In this document: positions 32,282 through 40,486 of the stretch, piece after piece
Layout of the letters: each line of letters opens with the position of its first letter
How positions within the stretch are numbered: the stretch's first letter is position 1
NCBI RefSeq assembly: GCF_008365405.1
Contig: NZ_QOKV01000006.1
Coordinates: forward strand, 1 to 64,000
Reading direction: 5' to 3'
Origin: Azospirillum brasilense
GTDB lineage: Bacteria > Pseudomonadota > Alphaproteobacteria > Azospirillales > Azospirillaceae
DNA: 64,000 nucleotides
Made by a program: the position numbers and the translations under genes
Notes under the pieces: model-generated
The model's input: only the letters and a program-made list of their open reading frames with translations
What the model was told of the DNA's origin: nothing
The model's database searches: none

Positions 32282-32947
32282 TCAGTCGAGAGAGGCGACC
32301 TGCTGGGCGTTGCGGAAGGTCCGGCGGGTGCTCGGCGCGATGCTGGCGGGCTCGGACTCGCCACAGCGGGCGGATTCCAGCAGCTTGGCGCTCTTCGGGT
32401 CCAGCTCGTTCAGGTGCTGCCAGATCTTGCAGACGTAGTTCTGGGCCTGACGGGTGGAGCCGCCGTTGTAGCGGGCGACGGCGGTCTTCCAGCTGCCCTG
32501 CTCGCCGTGAAGGCGAAGGAGCAGGCGGCCGGCGTAGTTGACGTTCTCGCGGGGATCGACGATCCGCTCCACCGGCTGGAACTCGCCGCGGTGGGTGCCC
32601 AGCGAGATCTGCATGCAGCCGACATAGACGTTCTGCCGGATCTGGCCGCGCTTGTCGCGGAGATGCCGGGCGGCGTCGTTGGCGTTGCGGGCGTACACGG
32701 GACGGCCTTCCACGCTCATCGCGAAGGGGGTCGGAGCGCCGTCCTGACCGCTTTCCACCAGGGCGATGGCGACGAGAAGGCCGGAGGGGATGTTGAACTT
32801 GCGCTCGGCTTCGACGGCGTGGGAGACGCAGCTGCTGTCCTGGGCGGCGGCGGGCTTGGCGGGGAGGACCGGAGCGGCGGCTAAGCCCAGTGCAAGAGCG
32901 ATCCAGCCGCCATACGTGCGTCGCACGCGCTGAGTTCGGTCCTGCAT
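32282..32947 (-). CDS. Secreted lytic transglycosylase, SLT/GH23-like (221 aa)
   Basis: Periplasmic muramidase-like enzyme. A signal peptide (GGWIALALGLAAAPVLPAKPAAAQ, cleavage near residue 36) is followed by KFNIPSGLLVAIALVESGQDG, in which the Glu of VESG is the likely catalytic acid; YVGCMQISLG and NVNYAGRLLLRL..GSWKTAVARYNGG are the later SLT blocks. The C-terminal 45 residues are low in complexity. The ATG at 32947 has GAGGGGA upstream; the 26 extra codons of a longer frame are hydrophilic and would mask the signal peptide. A structured leader precedes it. Confidence 0.85.
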   Translation of the reverse strand: MQDRTQRVRRTYGGWIALALGLAAAPVLPAKPAAAQDSSCVSHAVEAERKFNIPSGLLVAIALVESGQDGAPTPFAMSVEGRPVYARNANDAARHLRDKRGQIRQNVYVGCMQISLGTHRGEFQPVERIVDPRENVNYAGRLLLRLHGEQGSWKTAVARYNGGSTRQAQNYVCKIWQHLNELDPKSAKLLESARCGESEPASIAPSTRRTFRNAQQVASLD

Positions 32948-33337
32948 ATCCTCGGTCCCCTCTTCGTTGCCGGGTTCATCCGGCTTCGTTTTGGCCCCCC
33001 GCGCGGGGCCGCCATTACCGGTCACCGAGTCGCTTACGGTGACCGCCTCCTACCCGAAAGTTCAGCGCCCACCATCGGGCGCCGAAGCCACACTTCCAAA
33101 AATTTTATACAGCGTCAATCTATTTGCTGCCCGGTAATACCACGCCTTTCGATCGAACGATGTCACAAGGCCGCGGGAAAAACCCACGCAAGGCCTCGGT
33201 CTTAGCCATCAAGGCACTGATTCCGAAGCGCTTTGAAAAACCGAAAGGGGTGGATTGTGCGAAGGGCGTACAAGTTGATCCAATCGGCATAATGCGACGG
33301 TCTGAAGCTCGATTCGCTGCCGAACGACCTCCTTCGG
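32948..33337. other. 390-bp region with hairpins and no convincing gene
   Basis: Near the transglycosylase start it holds two hairpins: GGTCACCG/CGGTGACC (33020-33044) and GCGCCC/GGGCGC (33065-33082) flanked by TTC/GAA. An AT-rich patch follows at about 33095-33120. From 33120 to 33430 three overlapping frames on both strands have ordinary-looking composition, but none has family features or a credible ribosome-binding site, so none is called. The stretch is lower in GC than its surroundings and may hold a gene remnant. Confidence 0.5.
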
Positions 33338-34813
33338 ATGCCTCTTGCGCACGCGCGAAAGCTGGTGCAGGAGTTCGTGTCTTCCCACGCCTTCCGGAGT
33401 CTCCCGGAGCAGGGACGGCGACAGCGCATCTCCCATAGCGAAGTGATCGTGGATCGCGATTCGACGGCTCAAGCCGACCGGGAGGGGGCAGGCCCCCTCG
33501 TCCAGCCCGGAGACGTTCCGGGCATTCTCTTCCAGACTGGCTATGACCGACTCTACGCCGCCGACGCGGCGGGGGCGGCGCGTGCCTTCCGGCTCGCCTG
33601 CGCCGCCGATCCGGGGTCGGGCGAGGCCTGGGGGGCCCTTGCCGACAGCGCGCGGGACGCGGGCGAGGCCGCCGGGGCGCTGGCCGCCTGCGGACGGGCG
33701 GTGGCGCTCGACCCCGGGGTGTGGCCCTGGCGGGTCGCTCTGGCCGAGGCCTTGCACACCGCCGGCCGGTTCGAGGAGGCCGTGACCACCGGGCAGGTGT
33801 TGACGGCGGAACGGCCCGATTCCGCGACGGCCCGGCTCGGTCTCGCCCGCGCCCTGGCGGCGGCGGGCCGGCGGGACGCGGCGCTGGAGGAATATCGCGA
33901 GGCCGTGGCCCTGCGTCCCGGCGACCGCGAAGCGGCTCTGGAACTGGCGGCCCTGCTGGTCGAGACCGGCGATGCACTGGGCGCGGTCGAACTGCTTCAG
34001 CCCCTGTCCCGCCGGGATCCGGAGGATGCGGACCTGCACGCCGCCATCGGGCGGGCCTGGATCGCGCTGCAGGATCCGGCGAAGGCCCTGACGGCGCTGC
34101 GCCGGGCTCAAGGGCTCGACCCGGACGGGCGACTCGGCTGCGCGGCGCTGATCACCGCGCTGGACAGCGGCGCGGGGGAGCACCTGTCGGCGGCCTATGT
34201 GCGCGCCCTGTTCGACCGCTACGCCGACCGCTTCGATCAGGATCTGGTGGGCAAGCTGGACTATTCCGCGCCGGCTCTGCTGCGCGAGGCGGTCGACCGG
34301 CTTGGGCCGGTGTCAGGGCTGCGCGTGCTGGACCTCGGTTGCGGCACCGGGTTGGCGGGCGTGGCGTTCCGCCCCTTGGCCGGACATCTCGCCGGGGTCG
34401 ATCTGGCCCCGCGCATGGTCGAGAAAGCGCGCGCCCGCGCTCTGTATGATGAGTTGTCGGTCGGCGACGTGGCCGCGGCGGTGGAGGCGGCGCCCGGCGC
34501 CTGGGACCTGCTGGTCGCCGCTGACGTGCTGGTCTATCTCGGCAACCTGACCGCCCTGTTCGAGGGCGCCGCCAAGGCCCTGCGTCCGGCGGGCCGCTTC
34601 GCCGCGACGGTGGAGCGCCTGGACGGCGAGGCGGCGGCCTCCGGCTACGCGCTCGGCCCGTCGCGGCGCTACGCCCACAGCGAAGCCTACCTGCGCGAGA
34701 TGGCGGCGGCGGCGGGTCTGACGGTGCTTCTGATGGAACCCTGCTCCCCCCGCCGGGAGAAGGGCGTGGGCGTGCCGGGTCTTCTCTTTATAGTGGAGAA
34801 GCCGGCGGCCTGA
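33338..34813 (+). CDS. TPR-domain SAM-dependent methyltransferase (491 aa)
   Basis: Residues about 65-290 form a TPR-like solenoid (AWGALADSARDAGEAAGALAACGRAVALDPG and several more 34-residue units). A class I methyltransferase domain follows, with motif I LDLGCGTGLAGV, acidic VDLAP, and VAADVLVYLGNL at motif IV. An ALFDRYADRFDQDLVGKLDYSAP segment links the two, as in bacterial TPR methyltransferases of the contactin-associated-like family. Substrate unknown. The start is unclear: ATG at 33338 (used) or GTG at 33443. The first 35 residues look unconserved, so the protein may be shorter. Confidence 0.85.
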   Translation: MPLAHARKLVQEFVSSHAFRSLPEQGRRQRISHSEVIVDRDSTAQADREGAGPLVQPGDVPGILFQTGYDRLYAADAAGAARAFRLACAADPGSGEAWGALADSARDAGEAAGALAACGRAVALDPGVWPWRVALAEALHTAGRFEEAVTTGQVLTAERPDSATARLGLARALAAAGRRDAALEEYREAVALRPGDREAALELAALLVETGDALGAVELLQPLSRRDPEDADLHAAIGRAWIALQDPAKALTALRRAQGLDPDGRLGCAALITALDSGAGEHLSAAYVRALFDRYADRFDQDLVGKLDYSAPALLREAVDRLGPVSGLRVLDLGCGTGLAGVAFRPLAGHLAGVDLAPRMVEKARARALYDELSVGDVAAAVEAAPGAWDLLVAADVLVYLGNLTALFEGAAKALRPAGRFAATVERLDGEAAASGYALGPSRRYAHSEAYLREMAAAAGLTVLLMEPCSPRREKGVGVPGLLFIVEKPAA

Positions 34814-34829
34814 CGAAAACGGCTTTTCG
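34814..34829. terminator. Bidirectional hairpin between convergent genes
   Basis: CGAAAA-CGGC-TTTTCG lies between the methyltransferase and the LysR gene, and can terminate transcription from either side thanks to its A/T arms. Confidence 0.45.
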
Positions 34830-34844
34830 GGATGGGGGCGTCCG

Positions 34845-35783
34845 TCACGCCTCCGCCCGGAAGGGCTGCAAGCTCAGCAGGGCGCAGTCCCAATAGGGGC
34901 GCGGGCCGAAACGCTCGGCCAGGAAATCGACGAAGACGCGGACCTTCGGCGACAGGTGCCGGTTCTGCGGGTAGACCGCGAAGACGTTCGATTCCGCCAT
35001 GTAATAGTCCAGCAGCAGGCATTGGAGCTGCCCCTTGGACAGCGCCTCGCCGCACAGGAAGGTGGGCAGAACGATGATGCCGACGCCGGCAATGGCGGAC
35101 TCGCGCAGCAGGTCGCCGTTGTTGGTGCGCAGCGACCCCGACACGCGGACCGAGCGCATGGCGTCACCGACGCGGAACTGCCACTGCTCGGCGGTCGGAA
35201 CGTTGGTGTAGATCAGGCAGTTGTGGTTGGACAGCTCATCCGGCGTCTGAGGTATCCCGTGCTTCTCCAGATACGCCGGGCTGGCGCAGACCACCTGCCG
35301 GTTGGGGGCCAGACGCTTGGCGATCAGCGAACTGTCGCGCAGCCGCCCGATGCGCACCGCCAGATCGTAGCCCTCGTCGATCAGATCGACGTAGCGGTCG
35401 TTCAGATCCATCTCGATCTCGATGGACGGGTAGCGCTCCAGGAACTCGGCCACCGCCTTCGCCAGATGCAGCAGCCCGAAGGACACCGGCGCGTTCACCT
35501 TCAGCCGACCGCGCGGCGCCGCGTGCAGGTCGGCGACGGCCTGCTCCGCCTCTTCCAGGTCGGCGATGATGCGGGTGCAGCGCTCGTAATAGGCCTGCCC
35601 GACCTCGGTCAGGCTGAGCTTGCGCGTGGTGCGGTTCAGCAGCCGCGCGCCCAGCCGGTTCTCCAGCTCCGCGATGCGTCGGGAAACCACGGACTTGGAC
35701 AGGTTCAGCCGCTCCGCCGCGGTGGTGAAGCTCTTGGTGTCCACGACCTTGATAAAGGCCATCATGTCGTCGAGGCGATCCAT
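34845..35783 (-). CDS. LysR-family transcriptional regulator (312 aa)
   Basis: Typical LTTR: an N-terminal winged helix-turn-helix (MMAFIKVVDTKSFTTAAERLNLSKSVVSRRIAELENRLGARLLNRTTRKLSLTE, of which the part after about residue 17 is the HTH) and a periplasmic-binding-like effector domain. The HTH is of the CrgA/aaeR-like subgroup. It is divergent from wrbA, and a T-N11-A palindrome lies immediately upstream of its start, so it probably controls wrbA and the quinone-detoxifying gene downstream as well as itself. Effector unknown; quinones or electrophiles are plausible. Confidence 0.92.
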   Translation of the reverse strand: MDRLDDMMAFIKVVDTKSFTTAAERLNLSKSVVSRRIAELENRLGARLLNRTTRKLSLTEVGQAYYERCTRIIADLEEAEQAVADLHAAPRGRLKVNAPVSFGLLHLAKAVAEFLERYPSIEIEMDLNDRYVDLIDEGYDLAVRIGRLRDSSLIAKRLAPNRQVVCASPAYLEKHGIPQTPDELSNHNCLIYTNVPTAEQWQFRVGDAMRSVRVSGSLRTNNGDLLRESAIAGVGIIVLPTFLCGEALSKGQLQCLLLDYYMAESNVFAVYPQNRHLSPKVRVFVDFLAERFGPRPYWDCALLSLQPFRAEA

Positions 35784-35785
35784 CC

Positions 35786-35810
35786 CATTGTTCTACACCC
35801 GGGAACAATG
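35786..35810. promoter_or_regulatory. LysR operator in the lysR/wrbA divergon
   Basis: CATTGTTC (35786-35793) and GAACAATG (35803-35810) are perfect 8-base arms with a 9-base spacer. The T-N11-A LTTR motif is satisfied (T35792, A35804). The palindrome sits two bases upstream of the lysR start and about 100 bp before wrbA. A second overlapping repeat, GGAAC-N6-GTTCC (35802-35817), is also present. Confidence 0.7.
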
Positions 35811-35910
35811 AAGTTCCAGCACCCTGGATTTGCTGGGACGCGGCAACGCGCTATCTCTTTGGGACGCCGCAGCCTCCAGCGCGGCCGCAACGACAGAGGG
35901 GAGACGAGAC

Positions 35911-36513
35911 ATGGCGAAAGTCCTGGTGCTCTACTACAGCAGCTACGGCCACATCTCCACCATGGCGCAGGCGATGGCCGAGGGGGCGCGCTCCGTTCCC
36001 GGCACCGAGGTGACGATCAAGCGCGTGCCGGAGCTGGTCCCCGAAGAGGTGCGGCAGAAGGCGCACTTCAAGGAAGAGCCGGACGTTCCCATCGCCACGC
36101 CAAATGAACTCGCCGACTACGACGCCATCATCCTCGGGGTGCCGACGCGCTACGGCAACATGCCGGGCCAGATGAAGAATTTCCTCGACCAGACGGGCGG
36201 CCTGTGGGCGAAGGGCGCGCTGGTCGGCAAGGTGGGCGCGGCCTTCTCCTCCTCCGCCACCCAGCACGGCGGGCAGGAGAGCACGATCCTGACCACCCAC
36301 ACCGTGCTTCTGCACCTCGGCATGGTGATCGTCGGCCTGCCCTACAGCTTCCAGGGCCAGATGGGCGTGGACGAGGTGATGGGCAACAGCCCCTACGGCG
36401 CCAGCACCATCGCGGGCGGCGACGGCTCCCGCCAGCCGAGCGCGGTCGAACTGGACGGTGCCCGCTACCAGGGCCGGCACGTCGCGGAGATCACCAAGAA
36501 GCTGCACGGTTAA
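35911..36513 (+). CDS. wrbA: NAD(P)H:quinone oxidoreductase WrbA (200 aa)
   Basis: Flavodoxin-fold FMN enzyme that reduces quinones by two electrons, protecting from redox cycling. [19 protein letters not shown] at the N-terminus is the FMN phosphate loop; [24 protein letters not shown] and [16 protein letters not shown] are diagnostic WrbA blocks. Length typical. The ATG at 35911 follows GAGGGGAGACGAG; the longer upstream frame is not conserved. Probably an operon with the glutathionyl-hydroquinone reductase downstream, from which it is separated by a REP-like hairpin. Confidence 0.96.
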   Translation: MAKVLVLYYSSYGHISTMAQAMAEGARSVPGTEVTIKRVPELVPEEVRQKAHFKEEPDVPIATPNELADYDAIILGVPTRYGNMPGQMKNFLDQTGGLWAKGALVGKVGAAFSSSATQHGGQESTILTTHTVLLHLGMVIVGLPYSFQGQMGVDEVMGNSPYGASTIAGGDGSRQPSAVELDGARYQGRHVAEITKKLHG

Positions 36514-36525
36514 AGGCGGAGCGTC

Positions 36526-36552
36526 CCTCTCCCGCCGTCCGGGCGGGAGAGG
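36526..36552. repeat. REP-like palindrome between wrbA and the hydroquinone reductase gene
   Basis: CCTCTCCCGCC and GGCGGGAGAGG form an 11-bp perfect stem with a GTCCG loop. Elements with this CCCTCTCCCGC/GCGGGAGAGGG look are scattered in intergenic regions of many alphaproteobacteria. May stabilise or attenuate the mRNA. Confidence 0.6.
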
Positions 36553-36580
36553 TGGCACCGGATAGAGGGGAGTTCAGGGC

Positions 36581-37528
36581 ATGGGCCTGTTGATCGACGG
36601 CCGCTGGCACGACCAGTGGTACGACACCAAGACCAGCGGCGGCGCCTTCGTCCGTCCGGAAACCCAGTTCCGCAACTGGGTGCGGGCCGACGGTTCGACG
36701 CCGTTCCAGCCCGAGGCCGGGCGCTATCACCTGTTCGTGTCGCTGGCCTGCCCCTGGGCGCACCGCACGCTGATCCTGCGCAAGCTGAAGGGGCTGGAGG
36801 ATGCCATCGGCGTCACCGTGGTCGATCCGCTGATGCGCGAGGAGGGCTGGACCTTCCCCGAGCCCGATCCGATCACCGGCTCCACCCGTCTGCACGAGGT
36901 CTACACCAAGGCCGATCCCACCTACTCGGGGCGCGTCACCGTCCCGGTGCTGTGGGACAAGAGGACCAGGACCATCGTCAGCAACGAGTCCGCGGAGATC
37001 GTCCGCATGCTGAACCGGGAGTTCGACGCCTTCGGCGACGCCTCGCTGGATTTCTACCCTGCGGAGTTGGCGGAGGAGATCGACCGGCTCAACGCCTTCG
37101 TCTACGACCGCGTCAACAACGGCGTCTACAAGGCCGGCTTCGCGACCAGCCAGGAGAAGTACGAGCAGGCGTTCGACGCCCTCTTCTCGGCGCTCGACGA
37201 GTTGGACGAACGGCTGGCCAAGCAGCGTTATCTGCTGGGGAGCCGGCAGACCGAGGCCGACTGGCGCCTGTTCACCACGCTGGTGCGCTTCGACGCGGTC
37301 TATGTCGGCCACTTCAAGTGCAACCTGCGCCGCATCGCCGACTACCCGAACCTGTCGGGCTACCTGCGCGACCTCTATCAGGTGCCCGGCGTCGCGGAGA
37401 CGGTCGATTTCCACCACATCAAGCGGCACTATTACGCCAGCCACACCATGATCAACCCGACCGGCGTCGTGCCGAAGGGACCGGCGCTGGATCTCGACGC
37501 GGCGCATGGCCGGGAGGCAGTGGGGTGA
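36581..37528 (+). CDS. Glutathionyl-hydroquinone reductase (YqjG/ECM4 family, 315 aa)
   Basis: Xi-class glutathione transferase that reduces glutathionyl-hydroquinones with glutathione. Active-site cysteine C57 lies in SLACPWAHR; the long N-terminal extension with GRWHDQWYDTKTSGGAFVRP and RFDAVYVGHFKCN/YPNLSGYLRDLYQ in the helical domain are specific to this family. Length normal. Together with WrbA it makes a small quinone-detoxification operon controlled by the divergent LysR (inference). Confidence 0.94.
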   Translation: MGLLIDGRWHDQWYDTKTSGGAFVRPETQFRNWVRADGSTPFQPEAGRYHLFVSLACPWAHRTLILRKLKGLEDAIGVTVVDPLMREEGWTFPEPDPITGSTRLHEVYTKADPTYSGRVTVPVLWDKRTRTIVSNESAEIVRMLNREFDAFGDASLDFYPAELAEEIDRLNAFVYDRVNNGVYKAGFATSQEKYEQAFDALFSALDELDERLAKQRYLLGSRQTEADWRLFTTLVRFDAVYVGHFKCNLRRIADYPNLSGYLRDLYQVPGVAETVDFHHIKRHYYASHTMINPTGVVPKGPALDLDAAHGREAVG

Positions 37529-37535
37529 CCGGGCC

Positions 37536-37916
37536 TCAGGGCTTGTAGCAGCGGGCCATGTCCTGCTTTTGGCCGATCATCTCGCACTGGAAGCTATTGG
37601 AGAACTTGAAGCGGAACGGCCCGGTCTTGCGCACGCTGACCAGGGTCTGCCCGCCGGGATTCTTGAAGGCCACCCAGGCCGAGGAATCGAAATGGGTGGT
37701 GATTCCGTTGCTCAGCCGCACGCGGCCCTGGTTGTCCTTGATGACCTGAACACCGGTGTTGAAGGCCATGACGCCGTTCGGCGATTCGGACGCCACGGCG
37801 AGGCCGTTCGTGCAGTTCACTCCCTCCGGTTGCACCGCGACGCACTCATAGGGACGCGGCTGCGACGCGGTGAGCACCATGGCGTAGATCGCCACTTCCA
37901 GAACGTTCATGGGCAT
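37536..37916 (-). CDS. Small exported or membrane-anchored hypothetical protein (126 aa)
   Basis: No family recognised. The N-terminus MPMNVLEVAIYAMVLTASQPRPYEC has a short hydrophobic stretch that could be a weak signal sequence. The rest is beta-rich with paired cysteines (C24, C34 and later YKP end with C) and a GVMAFNTGVQVIKDNQGRVRL motif. The start is set at 37916, because GGGAG lies seven bases upstream; an internal ATG two codons later is also possible. Monocistronic and convergent with the reductase. Confidence 0.65.
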   Translation of the reverse strand: MPMNVLEVAIYAMVLTASQPRPYECVAVQPEGVNCTNGLAVASESPNGVMAFNTGVQVIKDNQGRVRLSNGITTHFDSSAWVAFKNPGGQTLVSVRKTGPFRFKFSNSFQCEMIGQKQDMARCYKP

Positions 37917-38014
37917 GCGGAATCTCCCGGCAATCCGCACAAGGGTGCAGCGATGCACCGTGTACAGAATAATTCCGCCGTGGTTACGAAAACTATAATG
38001 TCGCGGTCAAGGTT

Positions 38015-38392
38015 CTACCCTTTGGCGGCCAGCGCTTTTTCCAGCTTCTCGCGCAGCCCGGGCGGGGTCAGCGGCTTGACCAGATAGCCGGTGGCCCCGG
38101 AGCGCAGGGCCGACAGGACGACGTCGGACCCGTCGTGCTTGGTCAGCATGATGACCGGCGCCCGCCCATCCAGCGCCTCCAGGAAGGCCAGACCGCCCAT
38201 TGGCGTCATGTCCACGTCGCAGAAGATCGCGTCGAAATCGACCCGGTTGCAACGGGCCAGCGCCTCCGCCCCGTCGGCGGCCTCGATCACCGTGCCGACG
38301 CCCAGCTGCTTCAGCAGCCGCACCGAAACGCTGCGGGTCACCACCTCGTCCTCGACGACCAGCACCGCGCACGAATTGAACGACACGGCCAT
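38015..38392 (-). CDS. Single-domain response regulator (125 aa)
   Basis: CheY-like receiver: acidic pair E14-D15 (VVEDE), phosphoacceptor D59 (AIFCDVDMTPMGG), conserved Thr in IMLTKHDG and Lys in YLVKPLTP. No output domain. It lies 68 bases downstream of an HPt gene on the same strand; together they could form a phosphorelay module using a hybrid kinase elsewhere, such as the one at 23622-26234. Confidence 0.93.
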   Translation of the reverse strand: MAVSFNSCAVLVVEDEVVTRSVSVRLLKQLGVGTVIEAADGAEALARCNRVDFDAIFCDVDMTPMGGLAFLEALDGRAPVIMLTKHDGSDVVLSALRSGATGYLVKPLTPPGLREKLEKALAAKG

Positions 38393-38460
38393 CCTCGCGC
38401 TTCGCCCCGGGAGTCACCCATTTGGGTTACACCCGCATGATATATCAGCGCGAAAAAAAC

Positions 38461-38850
38461 TCAAATGCGTGCGATCAGATTTTTCACGTCGGCCAGGGCG
38501 CGGTCGAGGGCCGCCGCATCCCGACGCGCCACCGCCGCATCGCCGCACAGGGCTGCCTCCTCCACCGAGCCGAAGAGGTCGGCAACCCGCCCGGCCCCGG
38601 CGGTTCGGGCGGCGCCCGCCGCCGAATGGGCGGCCAGCCGGACGCCGTCCAGGTCGCCCGCGGCCAGCCGTTCCTTCAGAGCGCGTGACAACTCGTCGGC
38701 GTTTTCCAGGAACAGGGCATAGAGCATCATGACGGTGGGGCCGGGGCCACCGAAATTGCGCAGCATCGGCTCCACGTCGAGGATCTCCCGATCACACGGC
38801 GTTGGGTTGGCCCGTTGCGGTTCGGATGGGCTGGATGGCGGCTGGGGCAC
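38461..38850 (-). CDS. HPt-domain phosphotransfer protein (129 aa)
   Basis: Helical bundle of the Hpt family. The phospho-His is in [23 protein letters not shown], matching AHxLKGxxxxxGxxxLxxxxxxLE with some drift (the usual LKG is AAG). The N-terminal 30 residues are Pro-rich linker. It precedes the receiver gene and probably forms an operon with it. Start at 38850 is tentative. Confidence 0.8.
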   Translation of the reverse strand: MPQPPSSPSEPQRANPTPCDREILDVEPMLRNFGGPGPTVMMLYALFLENADELSRALKERLAAGDLDGVRLAAHSAAGAARTAGAGRVADLFGSVEEAALCGDAAVARRDAAALDRALADVKNLIARI

Positions 38851-38965
38851 GGCGGCGGCTCCCGGCAGGACACGGCATGGCCGTACAGTGCGTATGGTAA
38901 TTCAACTCGGTCAAGCATAGGCCGGCGCGGCGAATGGACGCTTTGGCGTTGCAGCATCCGGTTAC

Positions 38966-38990
38966 GGAACCGGGGGACGCGCCGCTTGTT
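38966..38990 (+). promoter_or_regulatory. Possible sigma-EcfG promoter of the flavoprotein gene
   Basis: GGAAC (38966-38970), 17 bases and GTT (38988-38990) fit the general-stress consensus except that the preceding base is T, about 38 bp upstream of the start at 39028. GTTCC then follows, so the pattern is also an inverted repeat. Confidence 0.4.
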
Positions 38991-39027
38991 CCCCAACGTC
39001 GTCAACGACCGCTGGAACGCCCGAGCG

Positions 39028-39957
39028 ATGACCGCCGCAAGTGAAGAACAGCGTCTCGACACCCTGATCGTCGGCGGCGGCCCTGCCGGGCTGACCGCGG
39101 CGATCTATCTGGCGCGCTACCGCCGTCGGTTCCTGGTGGTGGATTCGGGGGCGAGCCGGGCCTCCTGGATTCCGCTGTCCCACAATCATGCGGGCTTTCC
39201 GGACGGAGTGACCGGCGACGAGTTGCTGGCCCGCATGCGCGCCCAGGCGGAGCGCTACGGCGCCCGGATCCTGCCGGGAACGGTGACGGCGGTGGAGCGG
39301 GGCGACGATGGCTACCGCGTGCGGACGGAGGACGGGCGACTGTTCCACGCCCGCACCGTGCTGACCGCGACCGGCGTGATCGACCGTGAGCCGCAACTGC
39401 CCAACCTCTATCTGGCGGTGCAGCGGGGGCTGGTCCGCCATTGCCCGATCTGCGACGGGTTCGAGGTGACCGGCCACCGCATCGGCGTCCTCGGCCATGG
39501 CACCGGGGCTTTGGGGGAGGCGCTGTTCCTGCGCACCTATTCCCGCGACATCACCGTCCTGACGCTGGGCGAGCCGATGAATCTGGAGGAGGCGGAGGAG
39601 CGCCGCATGGCCGAGGCCGGCCTGCGCGCCGTCGAGGACCCGGTGGTGGAAATCCACACCGAGGGCGGGCGGATCGCCGCCCTGACCACGGCAGCCGGCG
39701 AGCGGCTGACCTTCGACACTCTGTACTCCGCCCTGGGCTGCCATCCGCGGATCGAGACGGTAAAGGGGTTGGGCGTGCGCATCGGCCCGGACGGGCGGCT
39801 GGTCACCGACGGGCACCAGCAGACGGGAATCGAGGGGCTCTACGCCGCGGGCGACATCGTGGAGGGCCTGAACCAGATCTCGGTCGCCATGGGACAGGCC
39901 GCGATCGCGGCCACGGCCATCCATCGCCGACTCCTGGCGGAGGACGGGGATATTTGA
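39028..39957 (+). CDS. Thioredoxin-reductase-like FAD/NAD(P)H oxidoreductase (309 aa)
   Basis: Two-dinucleotide-binding flavoprotein. The FAD-binding G16-G-G-P-A-G motif is in [20 protein letters not shown]; the C-terminal FAD motif is [27 protein letters not shown] redox-active C139-P-I-C142 pair lies in [10 protein letters not shown], where TrxB has CATCDG, so it probably has disulfide reductase activity. [25 protein letters not shown] is typical of the TrxR-like subfamily that lacks an adjacent thioredoxin. The NAD(P) motif reads [11 protein letters not shown], lacking a perfect GxGxxA. Start at 39028; no strong ribosome-binding site. Partner unknown. Confidence 0.88.
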   Translation: MTAASEEQRLDTLIVGGGPAGLTAAIYLARYRRRFLVVDSGASRASWIPLSHNHAGFPDGVTGDELLARMRAQAERYGARILPGTVTAVERGDDGYRVRTEDGRLFHARTVLTATGVIDREPQLPNLYLAVQRGLVRHCPICDGFEVTGHRIGVLGHGTGALGEALFLRTYSRDITVLTLGEPMNLEEAEERRMAEAGLRAVEDPVVEIHTEGGRIAALTTAAGERLTFDTLYSALGCHPRIETVKGLGVRIGPDGRLVTDGHQQTGIEGLYAAGDIVEGLNQISVAMGQAAIAATAIHRRLLAEDGDI

Positions 39958-40032
39958 CGGCCCTTGCGGTCCCGTCCGACGCCTCGCCACGCCGGGCAAA
40001 ATGTCGCATTTGACATTAATGAATGGTAATAC

Positions 40033-40065
40033 CAAACCAATGGCTTGAGCTATGCTCTTGGTTTG
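40033..40065. repeat. Nested inverted repeat in the AT-rich island
   Basis: CAAACCAA (40033-40040) pairs with TTGGTTTG (40058-40065), and GAGC (40047-40050) pairs with GCTC (40054-40057) inside, giving a 12-bp stem with a 6-base bulge and a TAT loop. Followed 15 bases later by a terminator-like hairpin. Confidence 0.5.
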
Positions 40066-40079
40066 ATGGGCCTTCCAGG

Positions 40080-40104
40080 AAAAGCATAAAGGGTTATGCC
40101 TTTT
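40080..40104 (+). terminator. Terminator-like hairpin
   Basis: GCATAA-AGGG-TTATGC, with flanking AAAA and TTTT extending the stem past a bulged C. It could end the flavoprotein transcript or a small RNA starting in the island. Confidence 0.5.
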
Positions 40105-40293
40105 GGGCTCGGCCGGACGTTTACACCTGATTAAGAATTTGGGCTTTAGGACTTTCGCCATTGCGAAAGGCGGTCCGTGCGGCGGGGTGTGGCCCGGTGC
40201 ACAGCGGGGCGAGCGAAGGGGCGTCATGATGACGCCATCAACCAACCCGCCGATCAACCCGGGCAGCCTGCCAGAACGAACGGAACCTGCTCC

Positions 40294-40485
40294 ATGGCCC
40301 AATCCGTGACCCGCGCGCTTCAAGCCATCAAACGCCACAACGCCAAGCCGGAGCAGATCGACCACGCCATCCTCAGCGCCATCAACGTGACGCTGTGCAT
40401 GCAGTCCGGCGGCAACGACCGGGTCGCGGAAGGCTTCAACCAGGACATCGCGCTGAGCGGACGGGCCTTCGGCGTCCGGAGCTGA
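40294..40485 (+). CDS. Small hypothetical protein (63 aa)
   Basis: Short soluble protein, MAQSVTRALQAIKRHNAKPE, with a helical N-terminus and LSAINVTLCMQSGGNDRVAEGF in the second half. No recognised family. Codon use is typical of the genome, and the TGA is one base from the stop of the convergent cbpM gene. The start lacks a strong ribosome-binding site. Plausibly real. Confidence 0.55.
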   Translation: MAQSVTRALQAIKRHNAKPEQIDHAILSAINVTLCMQSGGNDRVAEGFNQDIALSGRAFGVRS

Positions 40486-40486
40486 C

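Larger units (their letters stand above)
39958..40293. other. 336-bp intergenic region with an AT-rich structured island
   Basis: Between the flavoprotein and the next small gene. GC drops at about 40000-40150. It contains a large imperfect hairpin at 40033-40065 and a terminator-like hairpin at 40080-40104, described separately. No open frame of note; TTGACA occurs at 40010-40015 without a good -10. Confidence 0.55.
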
